Source: Cantharellus purpuraceus (taxonomy: Eukaryota > Basidiomycota > Agaricomycetes > Cantharellales > Hydnaceae). From it: DNA of 64,000 bases. The position numbers and the translations under genes are program-made. Positions 25,584 to 34,695 of the stretch are shown here, piece by piece. How positions within the stretch are numbered: the first letter of the stretch is position 1; every line of letters starts with the position of its first letter. The stretch lies in NCBI GenBank assembly GCA_025174535.1, contig JALBUN010000045.1:744001-808000 (forward strand). Direction: 5' to 3'. The notes beneath the pieces are model-generated. The model saw only the letters and a program-made list of their open reading frames with translations, made no database searches and was not told the origin of the DNA.

Positions 25584-25762
25584 GTCGGAGTCGGGTGCTG
25601 TGGGCGTCTATTATAGCAAGGTGGCTGAGAGTACACTGTGCAACGACATGCGCTCTGAACACTGTCCATGCATCCTCGCAGCCAACTCGGCGTCCCCGCC
25701 TTTTTCGTATCATGCCGCCCGCCTCCATGTCACTTCAGACTGCGTCTTTGCATCCAGCGTCT

Positions 25763-26854
25763 TTACGAGATCTGTCGCATACTTTTGACCGTCCTAATAA
25801 ATTCCTAGTTAAAACGTTGACACGAGGCGTGCCATAGCACGCGTACCTTTAGAAGAGATTGGAGTTGCCCAAAGACCAGCTCGCCCGTGCCTATGAGTCT
25901 CGTGCCGTGGATCGTCGCGGGGGTCTCTGCCTTTGGGCACGACATGATGAGCAGCAACCGTAATGGAACCGCAGCGTCTTCTTGGAGAGTCGCATCAAGA
26001 AAATGCCTCGACGATATCTGTTCAACAAGGTGTGAGAGGACAGCAAAGTCACCGGCGAACCCCCAGCCCCTACCAAATTCATCGTCACGCACACCGGCCA
26101 CCGATCCCTCCCCTCCAAAACCTCCCCCTCGCTCCAATAGTCCGCCAGCTCAAAATCAGCCGCCTGCACCGCCTGCCGCGTGTCCAGCCCCGACTCGTCC
26201 ATCCCGCCCCCCTCCGCTGCCCCCACCGCCCCCGCCCCCGCCCCCGCCCCTCCGTCTCCACCGCCACGCTGCAGGGCAGGCCTGTACTCGACGGGACGCG
26301 TCACAGGCACGCGCGTGTCGCACAGCGCCGCCCGCGCGGCGAGGAACAGCGCGTCGTGGATATTCCCCGCGTCCGCCAGCACGATGCAGTCGAGGGCGAG
26401 CAGCCACGCCTTCCTGCCGGGCAGGATCCCCAGGTTGGCGGGGCGCAGCGACGCGTGCCCCAGCGTGGCGTTGAGCAGGTGCGAGAGGTCGTGCTGGGTG
26501 TCGTCGATCGCGGCGGGAGACAGGTGCGGGTACGCCGAGGAGGCGCTTTTTGAGACACCATCAGCCGGCCACCACGACGTCAGCCACGCTGCTCACTCAC
26601 CACGACACGGCACAGACGACCCGCCCCCCGTCCACGCCGTCCACGCTCGCCTCCACGTCCTCGACCTCCAGCTTGCACGCCGCCAGCACCTCCGTCCCGC
26701 CCAGCCCCACCCGCGCGCTCCCGTTCGCCGACGCAGCGACGCCCGTCGCCACGCGCAGCGCCCGGTAGTCCAGCAACGCCCGGCCGTCTGCGCGCAACGG
26801 CGGGTCTGAGAGCAGCGATGTTTGGATGTACGATTTCTCGGACTTGGAAGTCAT
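25763..26854 (-). CDS. RRP42: Exosome complex component RRP42 (RNase PH-like, EXOSC7 type)
   Basis: Subunit of the catalytically inert RNase PH ring of the RNA exosome. Four exons (26854-26601, 26545-26074, 26017-25847, 25804-25763) give 312 residues. The N-terminus SEKSYIQTSLLSDPPLRADG with RALLDYRALRVATGV, the strand ARVGLGGTEVLAACKLEVED, and SLRPANLGILPGRKAWLLAL with DCIVLADAGNIHDALFLAAR are diagnostic. DFELADYWSEGEVLEGRDRW with PVCVTMNL and FLDATLQED complete the fold. A Gly/Ala run (26218-26252 in DNA) inserts between strands. The last exon is 42 nt. Upstream of the ATG is a GC-rich block repeated near 29829. Confidence 0.92.
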
Positions 26855-27552
26855 CAGGTGGGAGGCGCCGGCGGGCGGGTAGGTGGGTGACGTTGGACCC
26901 TCGTTTGCATAACCCGGATTGGACTAGAACCCTTGCTCGTAATTACTTTCGCATGTATGTACGATACCTTTCTTGGGACGTACTTGTTCGAACTGGTATT
27001 AATTCAAGTCCTGCTTGCACTATCTCACATATTTTGCGAATTCCACGCGCTTACATAGCAATCCGCGTACTCCCAGCTTTCATCAAGGCTGTCAAAAAGT
27101 ACATCTCATTATTCAAGATGCACGATATTCAAGTTACCGTTATTTCCTACTCTTAGCCCCCATGAGGATCACGCTTGGCCTTTAGCTCACTCTATTGAAA
27201 TTATCGACCAATGTTATTGCGAACAATGTGTCGGATACCGCTGAGGTAGAACGACCTTGCCGTGCGCGTGCTTGGGTGCGCGCACCAGATTTGGAGCTGG
27301 GGCGTCAAAGTAAAGCTCGATGGTGCATGCGGAGATGTGTCAAGTTATAGTTTGAGGCTACGCTTCGCAGAGCGTTCTTGGGTGAAGACAAGGCACGGCT
27401 CTCATGATCGAGGCTTTCAATGTAATTGGATTTGGCACAGACGCGAGGATGTTCACCTCCCAGAGGATCCAACCAAAAACCTTTCACTCTCAACACGCTC
27501 AACACACGCACATAATAAAGACGATTAAGCCCATGGGATTCATTCCTCCGCA
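26855..27552. other. Upstream region of RRP42, boundary of the GC-rich block
   Basis: The first 50 bp (including a GGCGCCGGCGGGCGGGT block) are GC-rich. From about 26900 the composition falls sharply to AT-rich with no coding frame. Nothing further recognised. Confidence 0.4.
26866..26895. repeat. GC-rich short direct repeat, copy 1
   Basis: AGGCGCCGGCGGGCGGGT followed after a short gap by GTTGGACC. The same combination recurs near 29831-29862 in the same orientation, about 2.96 kb away, with small differences in the spacer. Confidence 0.45.
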
Positions 27553-29494
27553 TGGAAAGCCCGGCTTGGACTCAATATCGAAAAGACTTGAAAAACCCCG
27601 GTCTGTGGCTCGCACACGAGGAGGAAAGCATCGGTTTTGAAACAAAGTACAACCTCTGTGACGGCAAGTCGATTGACACGCTCTGTTCTGCGTGTCCTGA
27701 GCCAATGAACAGGAAAAGAAGTGGTTGAGCCATTCGCCCTCATTGTCCCGACCACAAAATCACCCACCTACCTTCCGCCCACGGCATGCGAGTTCTTCGG
27801 GTGGTTTGAGAGATGTAAGCCCTTTAATGGCACTTGTACACGACGACTCACTCCGCGTGTCAAGTCTTCTGGCGCAGAACACATATATTCATACTTTGTG
27901 GATGTTTCGTTCGTGAATGGCACAGTCCTAGAAGTCCCAGCAGGATATACGTCCTTCAATGCCCAAGCAGTGACTGCTACATTGCTTCCGGAGAGTCTCA
28001 ATGTAACTCAGACAATCGTGGCCATCGACTAATGATACAGACGTCGACGTCTTCACTCTGGAGATCACATTCCCACATGGAAGGCACTTGGAGCAAGGTA
28101 GATACTGGCTTTCTGTCAGGTAATCAGCCTGTGTTCACCCTCTCTCAACAGGTTCCGTGAATAATATCACTATAGCCACTCACCAAGTAGGGCCTGGAAA
28201 AGAACGCCCCGACCGCATTGAATCGCTCTATGTAGCTATCTCTCAGAAACGTCATTGGGCGGCAAGTTGGGCTGCAGATAATGAAACAGCGAACAACCTA
28301 CTCAGTTCAGGGAGGCGCTCCTCTTCACAATCGAAGCCGACGAACCCGGAGACGAGGAGCTTGCATTTCCCATATCCCTTCAATGAGAATGATGAGTTAG
28401 CTCGCCCGTCACAAGCGGCATCATATTCAGCACCAACCCGGTCACTGCACAGTTCCATGTGCCAGATGATTGCTACCCTTCATTCCAGATGCTATATCAG
28501 AAATCAGAGGTCGAACTCTTAGTCAGAATGTCGATCCATAATATTACCGACCTGGAGGATGAGGACTACGATTGGACGCCCACAGTCAAGCAGCCAGCCC
28601 TTCGCAGCCGCATATTTTCTCCAGCCCGAATCCCACTACCCATTCGCCCTAAACAAGAGGAACCGACCAAGTTGTTTCCAGCGGAACTTGTCCACTATCT
28701 CTCCCCTGACGCTCGAGTGCCCGTGTTTGTGGCTCCAGAGTCCGTGGAGGACCTGCAACAGAAATCTATTGACGAACGGGATGCGTTGACCCCTAGGGCA
28801 CAATCAATGATCATCGCACATGATGGTAGCGATATTGTCCAAGACAGGTATTCTGTATCTGGAACGCAACAACAACCAAGGGTGTGGTTGGTTCAGGAAA
28901 GTCGTATTACCTAGAAAGAAGAATGAACAAGAGGGACAGGTTGCCTTCAGGGTTCAGTCGTAACATGTAAATTAGCGTTGTGTGAAATAGCACGGTGGGT
29001 TGTCAAGTATACCACTTGCTTTAGAGCGGTGACCTCGGAGCTAGGACCTATTCAAACAGCAAGTACTATGATCACTTCTGTGGACTAAGACTTGCCTTCA
29101 GTTCACGATCACAGACAATGAGATCAACCAGCTGCAAGAGAACACTATCACCTGGGTTGAACAGTACGAACGGTAAGCATGACCGTATTTCTCAGGTGTG
29201 CTAATCAAGAGTGCTGCACATATTCACCGTTAAAACGCGGTGAGTGTTTCTGAAGCTAACGGTCCTGTTGATGAAGAGCAGGACAAAGAAATTGTCCATG
29301 CGGGAGGGGGGAAAGGATGAGACTCTTCTTACAGCAATCACGCTTCTACACGAAGGTAATCCCCATGTTTTAACAGTATGTATTTGGTTCTCAATACGAC
29401 TCATCACGATTCTGACTCCCAACCAATGACAGCTCACTTCGCGTACGTCTCCGATGATATGCCAGCTTGTGCGGGCAAGCGCGTCTCACGTTAA
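27553..29494 (+). pseudogene. Unrecognised multi-exon gene, probably broken
   Basis: Several protein-like segments lie in order on the plus strand: EVVEPFALIVPTTKSPTYLP (27717 onward), VDVSFVNGTVLEVPAGYTSF, DVDVFTLEITFPHGRHLEQG, ITIATHQVGPGKERPDRIES, LFTIEADEPGDEELAFPISL, and a 28459-28914 frame with FQMLYQKSEVELLVRMSIHN. The last exons join well with GT-AG introns: TDNEINQLQENTITWVEQYE, VLHIFTVKTR, KLSMREGGKDETLLTAITLL and AHFAYVSDDMPACAG, ending with TAA at 29492-29494. Between about 28000 and 28400 no combination of standard introns keeps one frame, and stops fall at 28030 and 28383. So it is either a decayed gene or one with unusual splicing. I do not recognise the family. Confidence 0.4.
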
Positions 29495-29830
29495 TGAGTC
29501 GGATCATCAACATCCGCATCGTTGTGCACGACAGCAACCGAGACTGAGTCGCCACACGCAACGCGCTGAACCTTCTCCAGCACGCACTGCTTCAGGAGCC
29601 CGTCGCTCGTCCATGATCTCTGTGGCCCCGCAACCTGGGAATGCCCCTCCACCAGGCCAGACATGACGTTCGGCAGGCGCACAAAACTCGACATGGCGCT
29701 CATGCCGGGCATTCTATCCGTATTCCTCAAAGCGATCTAGGATGTCGAGTTATATATATTTCTCAGCGTGGGGCAGCTGGGAAAGTATGGTGGGATATCG
29801 TTGAGGTGTATGTGAGTGGGACGGAGGTCA

Positions 29831-29862
29831 GAGGCGCCGGCGGGCGGGTGAGGGATGTTGGA
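29831..29862. repeat. GC-rich short direct repeat, copy 2
   Basis: AGGCGCCGGCGGGCGGGT then GTTGGACC, matching the block just upstream of RRP42 (26866-26895). The two copies bracket the low-GC segment that contains the broken gene. Confidence 0.45.
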
Positions 29863-29968
29863 CCGCTCACGAAGTGCCACTTGTTATGGCGTGTGCATTG
29901 AGAAATAGGTAGTTTTGTTACAAGCACCAAATGCACTGCTGGTCATTCAACGTTCACGCGTGCCCTGT

Positions 29969-30902
29969 TCAACTCGTATCCATTGCCATATCCTCTGTAC
30001 CTACATTAAGAGCAACTCTACCCCCCTTATGCCTCGGCATCTTCTTCGCGAGTGGCTCAGCGTTCACGCTCGTGCCTTCGATTTCCTCTCCAAGTCGGCC
30101 TCGCATGGCATTGTACACTGATCTGGCGCCAGCCTTCGCCAGCCGCAAGAGAGCATCATAATCGGATTGCAGGGAACTGCCCTGTAACGACGACCAGACG
30201 GTCTCGCCTTCCAGGTCGTCGTCGTCGTCCTCCCCCATCCCCTCCGCGTCTTTCCGTGCGCCTGACGCGGTGCGTCCTTTGAACATGACGGCAACACAGC
30301 CGACCGCATCGCACTGTTGCGCCTCCTGGCGGCTTGGGTCGAGAATGAACGTGTCGTCGCGCCTAGAGTCCGCGTCCAGGTGGCGTTCCTTGACACGTCC
30401 CACGGCGGCTGCGCACACGACGCCGAGCATGGGGAACGACGCTGCCCGGAGGAGCGCCAGACTCGACGCATTGACGCACGCGGCCGTCAGCGACGGATCT
30501 GCATGCGACGACGCGGCGGGGCTCAGGGCTTGCACGACAAGCTGGATGAGCGTCCGCGGGTGCTGCGTCAGAACGAGGCACGGGCCCAGCAGCGCACGCA
30601 GCACGCTCGCGAGGAATTTCGAATCGGTGCCTAAACACACCCCCGTCAACGCCAAATGAGACGCAAACAAAACATGCTGCCCACTTGCCTGGGATTCCCG
30701 ACAAGGGCCGCACCAACACCTCAAATGTCGCTCTCGATGGCAGTTCCGCGGCGAGGCGCACCTGTATCGGGCCAGACACGGACGCAAGGGCCTTGGTATG
30801 GCCAAAAGCAAACGACGCCGAGCCGTCGACGCGATCTAACGTCTCGGAGACAATTTCGATAGGGCGGAGCGCAGACGGCGTCCGTCCGTCCGTACGCACC
30901 AT
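29969..30902 (-). CDS. RRP46: Exosome complex component RRP46 (RNase PH-like, EXOSC5 type)
   Basis: Subunit of the exosome RNase PH ring that pairs with RRP42-type subunits. Two exons (30902-30689, 30630-29969) give 291 residues. The start MVRTDGRTPSALRPIEI matches the RRP46 N-terminus, followed by DGSASFAFGHTKALASVSGP and RATFEVLVRPLSGIPG. Exon 2 carries LLGPCLVLTQHPRTLIQLVV, LTAACVNASSLALLRAA and DTFILDPSRQEAQQC. The exon junction GIPG-TDSKFLASVL is obtained only with a GC donor (gcaagt at 30688). The C-terminal tail after the acidic GEDDDDDLEGETVW stretch is longer than in animals. Its start codon is 36 bp from that of the divergent EMC4 gene. Confidence 0.9.
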
Positions 30903-30938
30903 CAAAGATCACCTTTAGGTAAGCGCCCGCTACCATAA

Positions 30939-31625
30939 ATGACCACTACAACCTTGGACTATAGTTCAATCAAGGACGGCAGGTGATAAAACATTGTTTG
31001 TCCGCATCGTCCACTCATTCAACAGGTTCTTCTTACAGATGGAAGTCCATTCAACACCCCCCCGGGTTCACGCACTCGCAATCCCAGGCCTCGAGCAGAT
31101 CACCCAAGGAAATCGCAGCGTCTTACGCTAGTCTGAAGCAGAAGCGGGCTTGGGACCTCGCCATCTCTCCGGCAAAGTCTCTCCCCATGCAGGGATTCAT
31201 GCTGTACATGTCGGGTGGTGGTGTTCAGATATTCAGCATGGGCATCGTTGCCATGCTTCTCTTCAGTCCTTTCAAGGCGCTTGCCAATATCAACTCTAGT
31301 CTGTCGATTCTCGTCACAAGTTTCCTTTCAGCACTGACTCCCTTGCTCTTCATCACTGCTAGCGTTCGCCCCATTTGCGGCCGACGACGCCAACTCTCAC
31401 AGCTTCCTAACGCTCCTCCCGCAAAAACTGGCCTACATTGTCTGCAATGCCCTCACTCTTGCCTTGGGCTTATGGAAATGCAGGAGCATGGGTCTTCTTC
31501 CCACGGGGACTGCTGATTGGCTGGCATTTGAAACAAGACAAGAGGCAAGTATCATCCCTCTGAATCCTCTATCTTGACGTTCCTCAACTTCCCCCCATCA
31601 GCCCCCCGAGCTCTTCTTGTCATAG
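30939..31625 (+). CDS. EMC4: ER membrane protein complex subunit 4
   Basis: Subunit of the EMC insertase that places tail-anchored and multipass proteins in the ER membrane. Four exons (30939-30982, 31039-31298, 31363-31544, 31602-31625) give 169 residues. Exon 1 starts MTTTTLDYSSIKDGRW. Then come KQKRAWDLAISPAKSLPMQG and FMLYMSGGGVQIFSMGIVAM, the conserved first transmembrane region. KLAYIVCNALTLALGLWKCR with SMGLLPTGTADWLAF forms the last segment. The final 8-codon exon PPELFLS is reached through a GC donor (gcaagt at 31545); without it the frame runs to an unconserved tail. The two predicted membrane helices fit the family. Confidence 0.92.
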
Positions 31626-32698
31626 CGATTCGCCGAAAATGTAACTATGCTTACCCTAGTAGGAAGCACCTCGTTCATCAGAGCATCGTACCGACTAGAT
31701 TGGGTGCCAGATGGTATGCAGATTGAGAATCTTTACGATTTGTTTTGCGTCTATTATATCAAATATAATACTAGGCCAGGTACAAGAAACCATATACTGG
31801 GATATGATCACCTCTGATCTGGTACGCGCCGATTGGCCCTGCCTCTATATGCATATTTGTCCCCGTCATTGCCGTCGGGTCGCATGGGCATATAGATAGG
31901 GTAGAAGCATGGATCGAGTGGCCGGTATCATCCCTGGCATGCAGTGTGCCGGCATAGCAATTTAGTCCAGACCTCGAGATACTGAGCCGTTTCTTGAGAG
32001 GATCCTTCCTTCTTGTGCAAGACAATTGACCTTGAGGCATGTGGAGCAATTCATGTGACAGTAACGCAGTGATGGTGTTTTCGGCTTTTCATTGTCGTCA
32101 GCCCTTGACTGTGCGACTTTGGATGATTCTGCCGGTCGCGGTGCCACGACTCGAGGCAGTGCGATAGCTAGATAGTCCACCTTCCACTGTGACTCGCATA
32201 AGAGTCAAGTTCTGAGAAGACTTGATGCATTGACGTGCTTCGCGGCTGTCATAGTTGCGACAAGGGTGAGCCACGGTGGATCTTGTGCAGCAGCTAGGTG
32301 GGAGTCAGCTCTGGGAAAGCTCAATACATTGGTGTTCGGAAGTACGTCACGGCTGTCGTGGACGTCGTTGACCAAGTGATAGGGAAGAGCTCCTTACTCA
32401 GCTAGCTCATGGAATATCCGACGGCAGATACCATGAGCCGCAGACGCATCATTGCCCAATTGCAGCGATTGGGCCCGTCCAAACGTCACGAGTCGTCAAC
32501 GCAGCTGCCAATGTCTCAGGAGTCCGTCCCACCATTGCGTACGACGCGCGGAAAGGCTTGGGAAAGCAAAGGCGATGACGAGCGACTCGGAGGTCGACAT
32601 GTCGGAGTCTCTAAATTTTTGAAAGGCGATGGCTACGCCACTTAGAGTAAGTATAAACTCGACTGCCATTGATATCCTTATCTCTCTTTCCAACCATC
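31626..32698. other. Intergenic region with a diverged direct repeat
   Basis: No coding frame recognised in about 1.07 kb. Two loosely similar blocks near 32210-32260 and 32307-32365 share GAGTCA, a CTTGATGCATTG / CTCAATACATTG segment and CGGCTGTC, suggesting an old tandem duplication. The proximal 60 bp before the next ATG is pyrimidine-rich, as in fungal core promoters. Confidence 0.35.
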
Positions 32699-33617
32699 AT
32701 GTCTCCCTCTTCTCTCGTCGCCCTCGCTGCCCTTTTTCTCGCCCCCGCCATCGCGCACCCGTCTTTGGCACCCGCTGTCGACCCCGTGGTAGCACCACAA
32801 GCTCCTCTCGCCCTCGTCGACTCGATTCGCGTCCCAGTTCTCCTCGGCGTCATGAGTCGCTGCTCCGACGCTCTCCTCTGCGAGTCCGTGTTCGACGGTG
32901 TCCTCAGGTACACATGGGACATTGTCAACATCAGTCTCTCATTCGTCGGCAAGTGCGTTTTCTCCCACCCCCCCGCGCCTGTACGGCGTACCTCCCACAC
33001 CTGACGCCATCGTAGGCTCAACGATTCTGATCCCGAATTCGGGGTCTCCTGCCTGCACGGCCCCGAAGAGTGCCGCGGCAACATCCATGAGCTCTGCGCG
33101 ATAAGCCGCGCGACATCGCAGCAGGACTGGTGGAACTTTGTGCAGTGTCTCAATTACGAGGGCAAGCCAGAGATTGGGAGTCCCGTACTGGCGCAACGGT
33201 GTGCGGGTCTTGCCCATATCCCGTGGGACGACGTGGTGGACGGAGGCTCGACAACACGCAGAGGGCTTAGAAGCTGCGTTGAGAGCCAGGAGGGTACGGA
33301 GTTGCTCAAGGCGAGCGTGAGGCAGACTGAGAGTCTTGGAATAGAGTGAGAAAGGCGTGCTGAGCGACACAACATCTTTGCTCATTTCGCATGATATTTG
33401 CAGGAAAAGTTGCACCATCATGATCAGCGGCAAGACTCGCTGCGTCCGCGATGGAACGTGGAAGGACTGCGAGGTACGTCACTCCACCCCGAATGTCTTT
33501 GGTACTCACATTTATTTTTTTTCGCAGACTGGTCATTCCGAGGAGGAAATTATCCTATATATTCAAAGCGAGTATCAGAAGCTGAACGCCAGGGAGACCT
33601 TTCTGGATGACCAATAA
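32699..33617 (+). CDS. Secreted GILT-family thiol reductase-like protein
   Basis: Homologue of gamma-interferon-inducible lysosomal thiol reductase as found in fungi. Four exons (32699-32952, 33016-33345, 33404-33473, 33528-33617) give 247 residues. The N-terminus MSPSSLVALAALFLAPAIA is a signal peptide. The expected active-site region reads VMSRCSDALLCESVFDGVL, with two cysteines separated by five residues rather than a CxxC. Family blocks SDPEFGVSCLHGPEECRGNI, WWNFVQCLNYEG, LGIEKSCTIMISGK and VRDGTWKDCE with conserved cysteines follow. Probably vacuolar or extracellular disulfide reduction; catalytic activity is uncertain because of the altered cysteine spacing. Confidence 0.82.
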
Positions 33618-33841
33618 CACAAGATAACGATATCGCCATGAACGACTCCACTTGCGAAAAGCGAGCACGAATTGTCTTGATATACAACGCGGTCCGCATT
33701 CCGTTATATGAAGGCTGCCTTTCTTGATAATAAATAGTAAATGACGTAGCATATGGACATTCGTGGAATTTTGATCTCGTTCTTATCTATTCCTCGATTG
33801 TGCCCGATTTCCAGTCATTGTAATTTTATTTCTGGGATCAT

Positions 33842-34479
33842 TTATCCGAGAACGAGCTCATACACGATAACGACGAGGTTTAAGCCTATTAGTGGTACTG
33901 CAGAGCAAGAAAGTGAGCACGCGGTTCCAGAACAGCGTGAATGTGGTTGGTGTTCCGATAACGGTACGGAGGGGAAATGAAAGAAGCCATGAGACACACG
34001 CTACTCACTTCGCATCAACGTCCGCACGGCACCGATCAGATTGACGAGTTTCATCTTCACGGTGAGGTCACCCTGTCCTGCGCCGCCTGCGCCGCCGTAC
34101 CCTGCGTCGTAGGGCTGTGCGAAGCCTTGGGAGCCCGGTTGCGGCTGTTGGGTTGACCAGCCGACTGGGTTGGGTGAGGCAAGTGGTGTTTGAGTGTTGA
34201 GGTGTCAGGAACGGGGCGTACGTGGAAGGGTGGGGGTGGGACGGGGCGTGAAGACACGCGTGGGCGATGCAAGAGAACAAGACATGCAATCAGGTTAGCT
34301 CATGTACATTGTCGTTACACAACAAAAAGAAACGAAACACGAAAGAGAAAATGATCATAACGACGACAACGATAGCGATAGCAACACGCACTCCGAGCTA
34401 AGAACCGCTCCTCGCTGAGCACGGCAATGGCGTTCACGAGGAGGAGCGAGATGTAGAAGATGTTGCCGAGAGTGAACAT
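33842..34479 (-). CDS. YOS1: YOS1-like ER-Golgi protein (IER3IP1 family)
   Basis: Small integral membrane protein of COPII vesicles needed for ER-to-Golgi transport. Three exons (34479-34392, 34164-34009, 33897-33842) give 99 residues. The first helix FTLGNIFYISLLLVNAIAVL followed by SEERFLARIGW is the diagnostic N-terminus. The middle has a Gly-rich hydrophilic linker. LVNLIGAVRTLMRIPLIGLN and VVIVYELVLG form the second helix and the invariant C-terminus. The first intron (34165-34391) is unusually long for this locus at 227 nt. It is convergent with the GILT-like gene. Confidence 0.93.
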
Positions 34480-34695
34480 GTCACACTGGGGCCGTGTAGG
34501 TATTTCCCTGTTGTTTCTGCTCTCTCCTTTCAAGTTCGTCGGTGGCGGCGACTCGTTACGCGGAAATAACGGTGTCTAGTGCAGTGGATGTGGACACTGT
34601 GCTCCCTTGAGCTTGGCGCTGTAAATGTGGAAGGGGACGTGTCGATTATGTAAGACAACTTCATCATATGGCACGTGGTATATATCCTGCACAAG

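Noticed and set aside
18938..26900. Horizontal transfer as the origin of the GC-rich block
   Set aside because: All genes are eukaryotic housekeeping genes with fungal-type introns and include obligate single-copy subunits; composition alone is not evidence of transfer.
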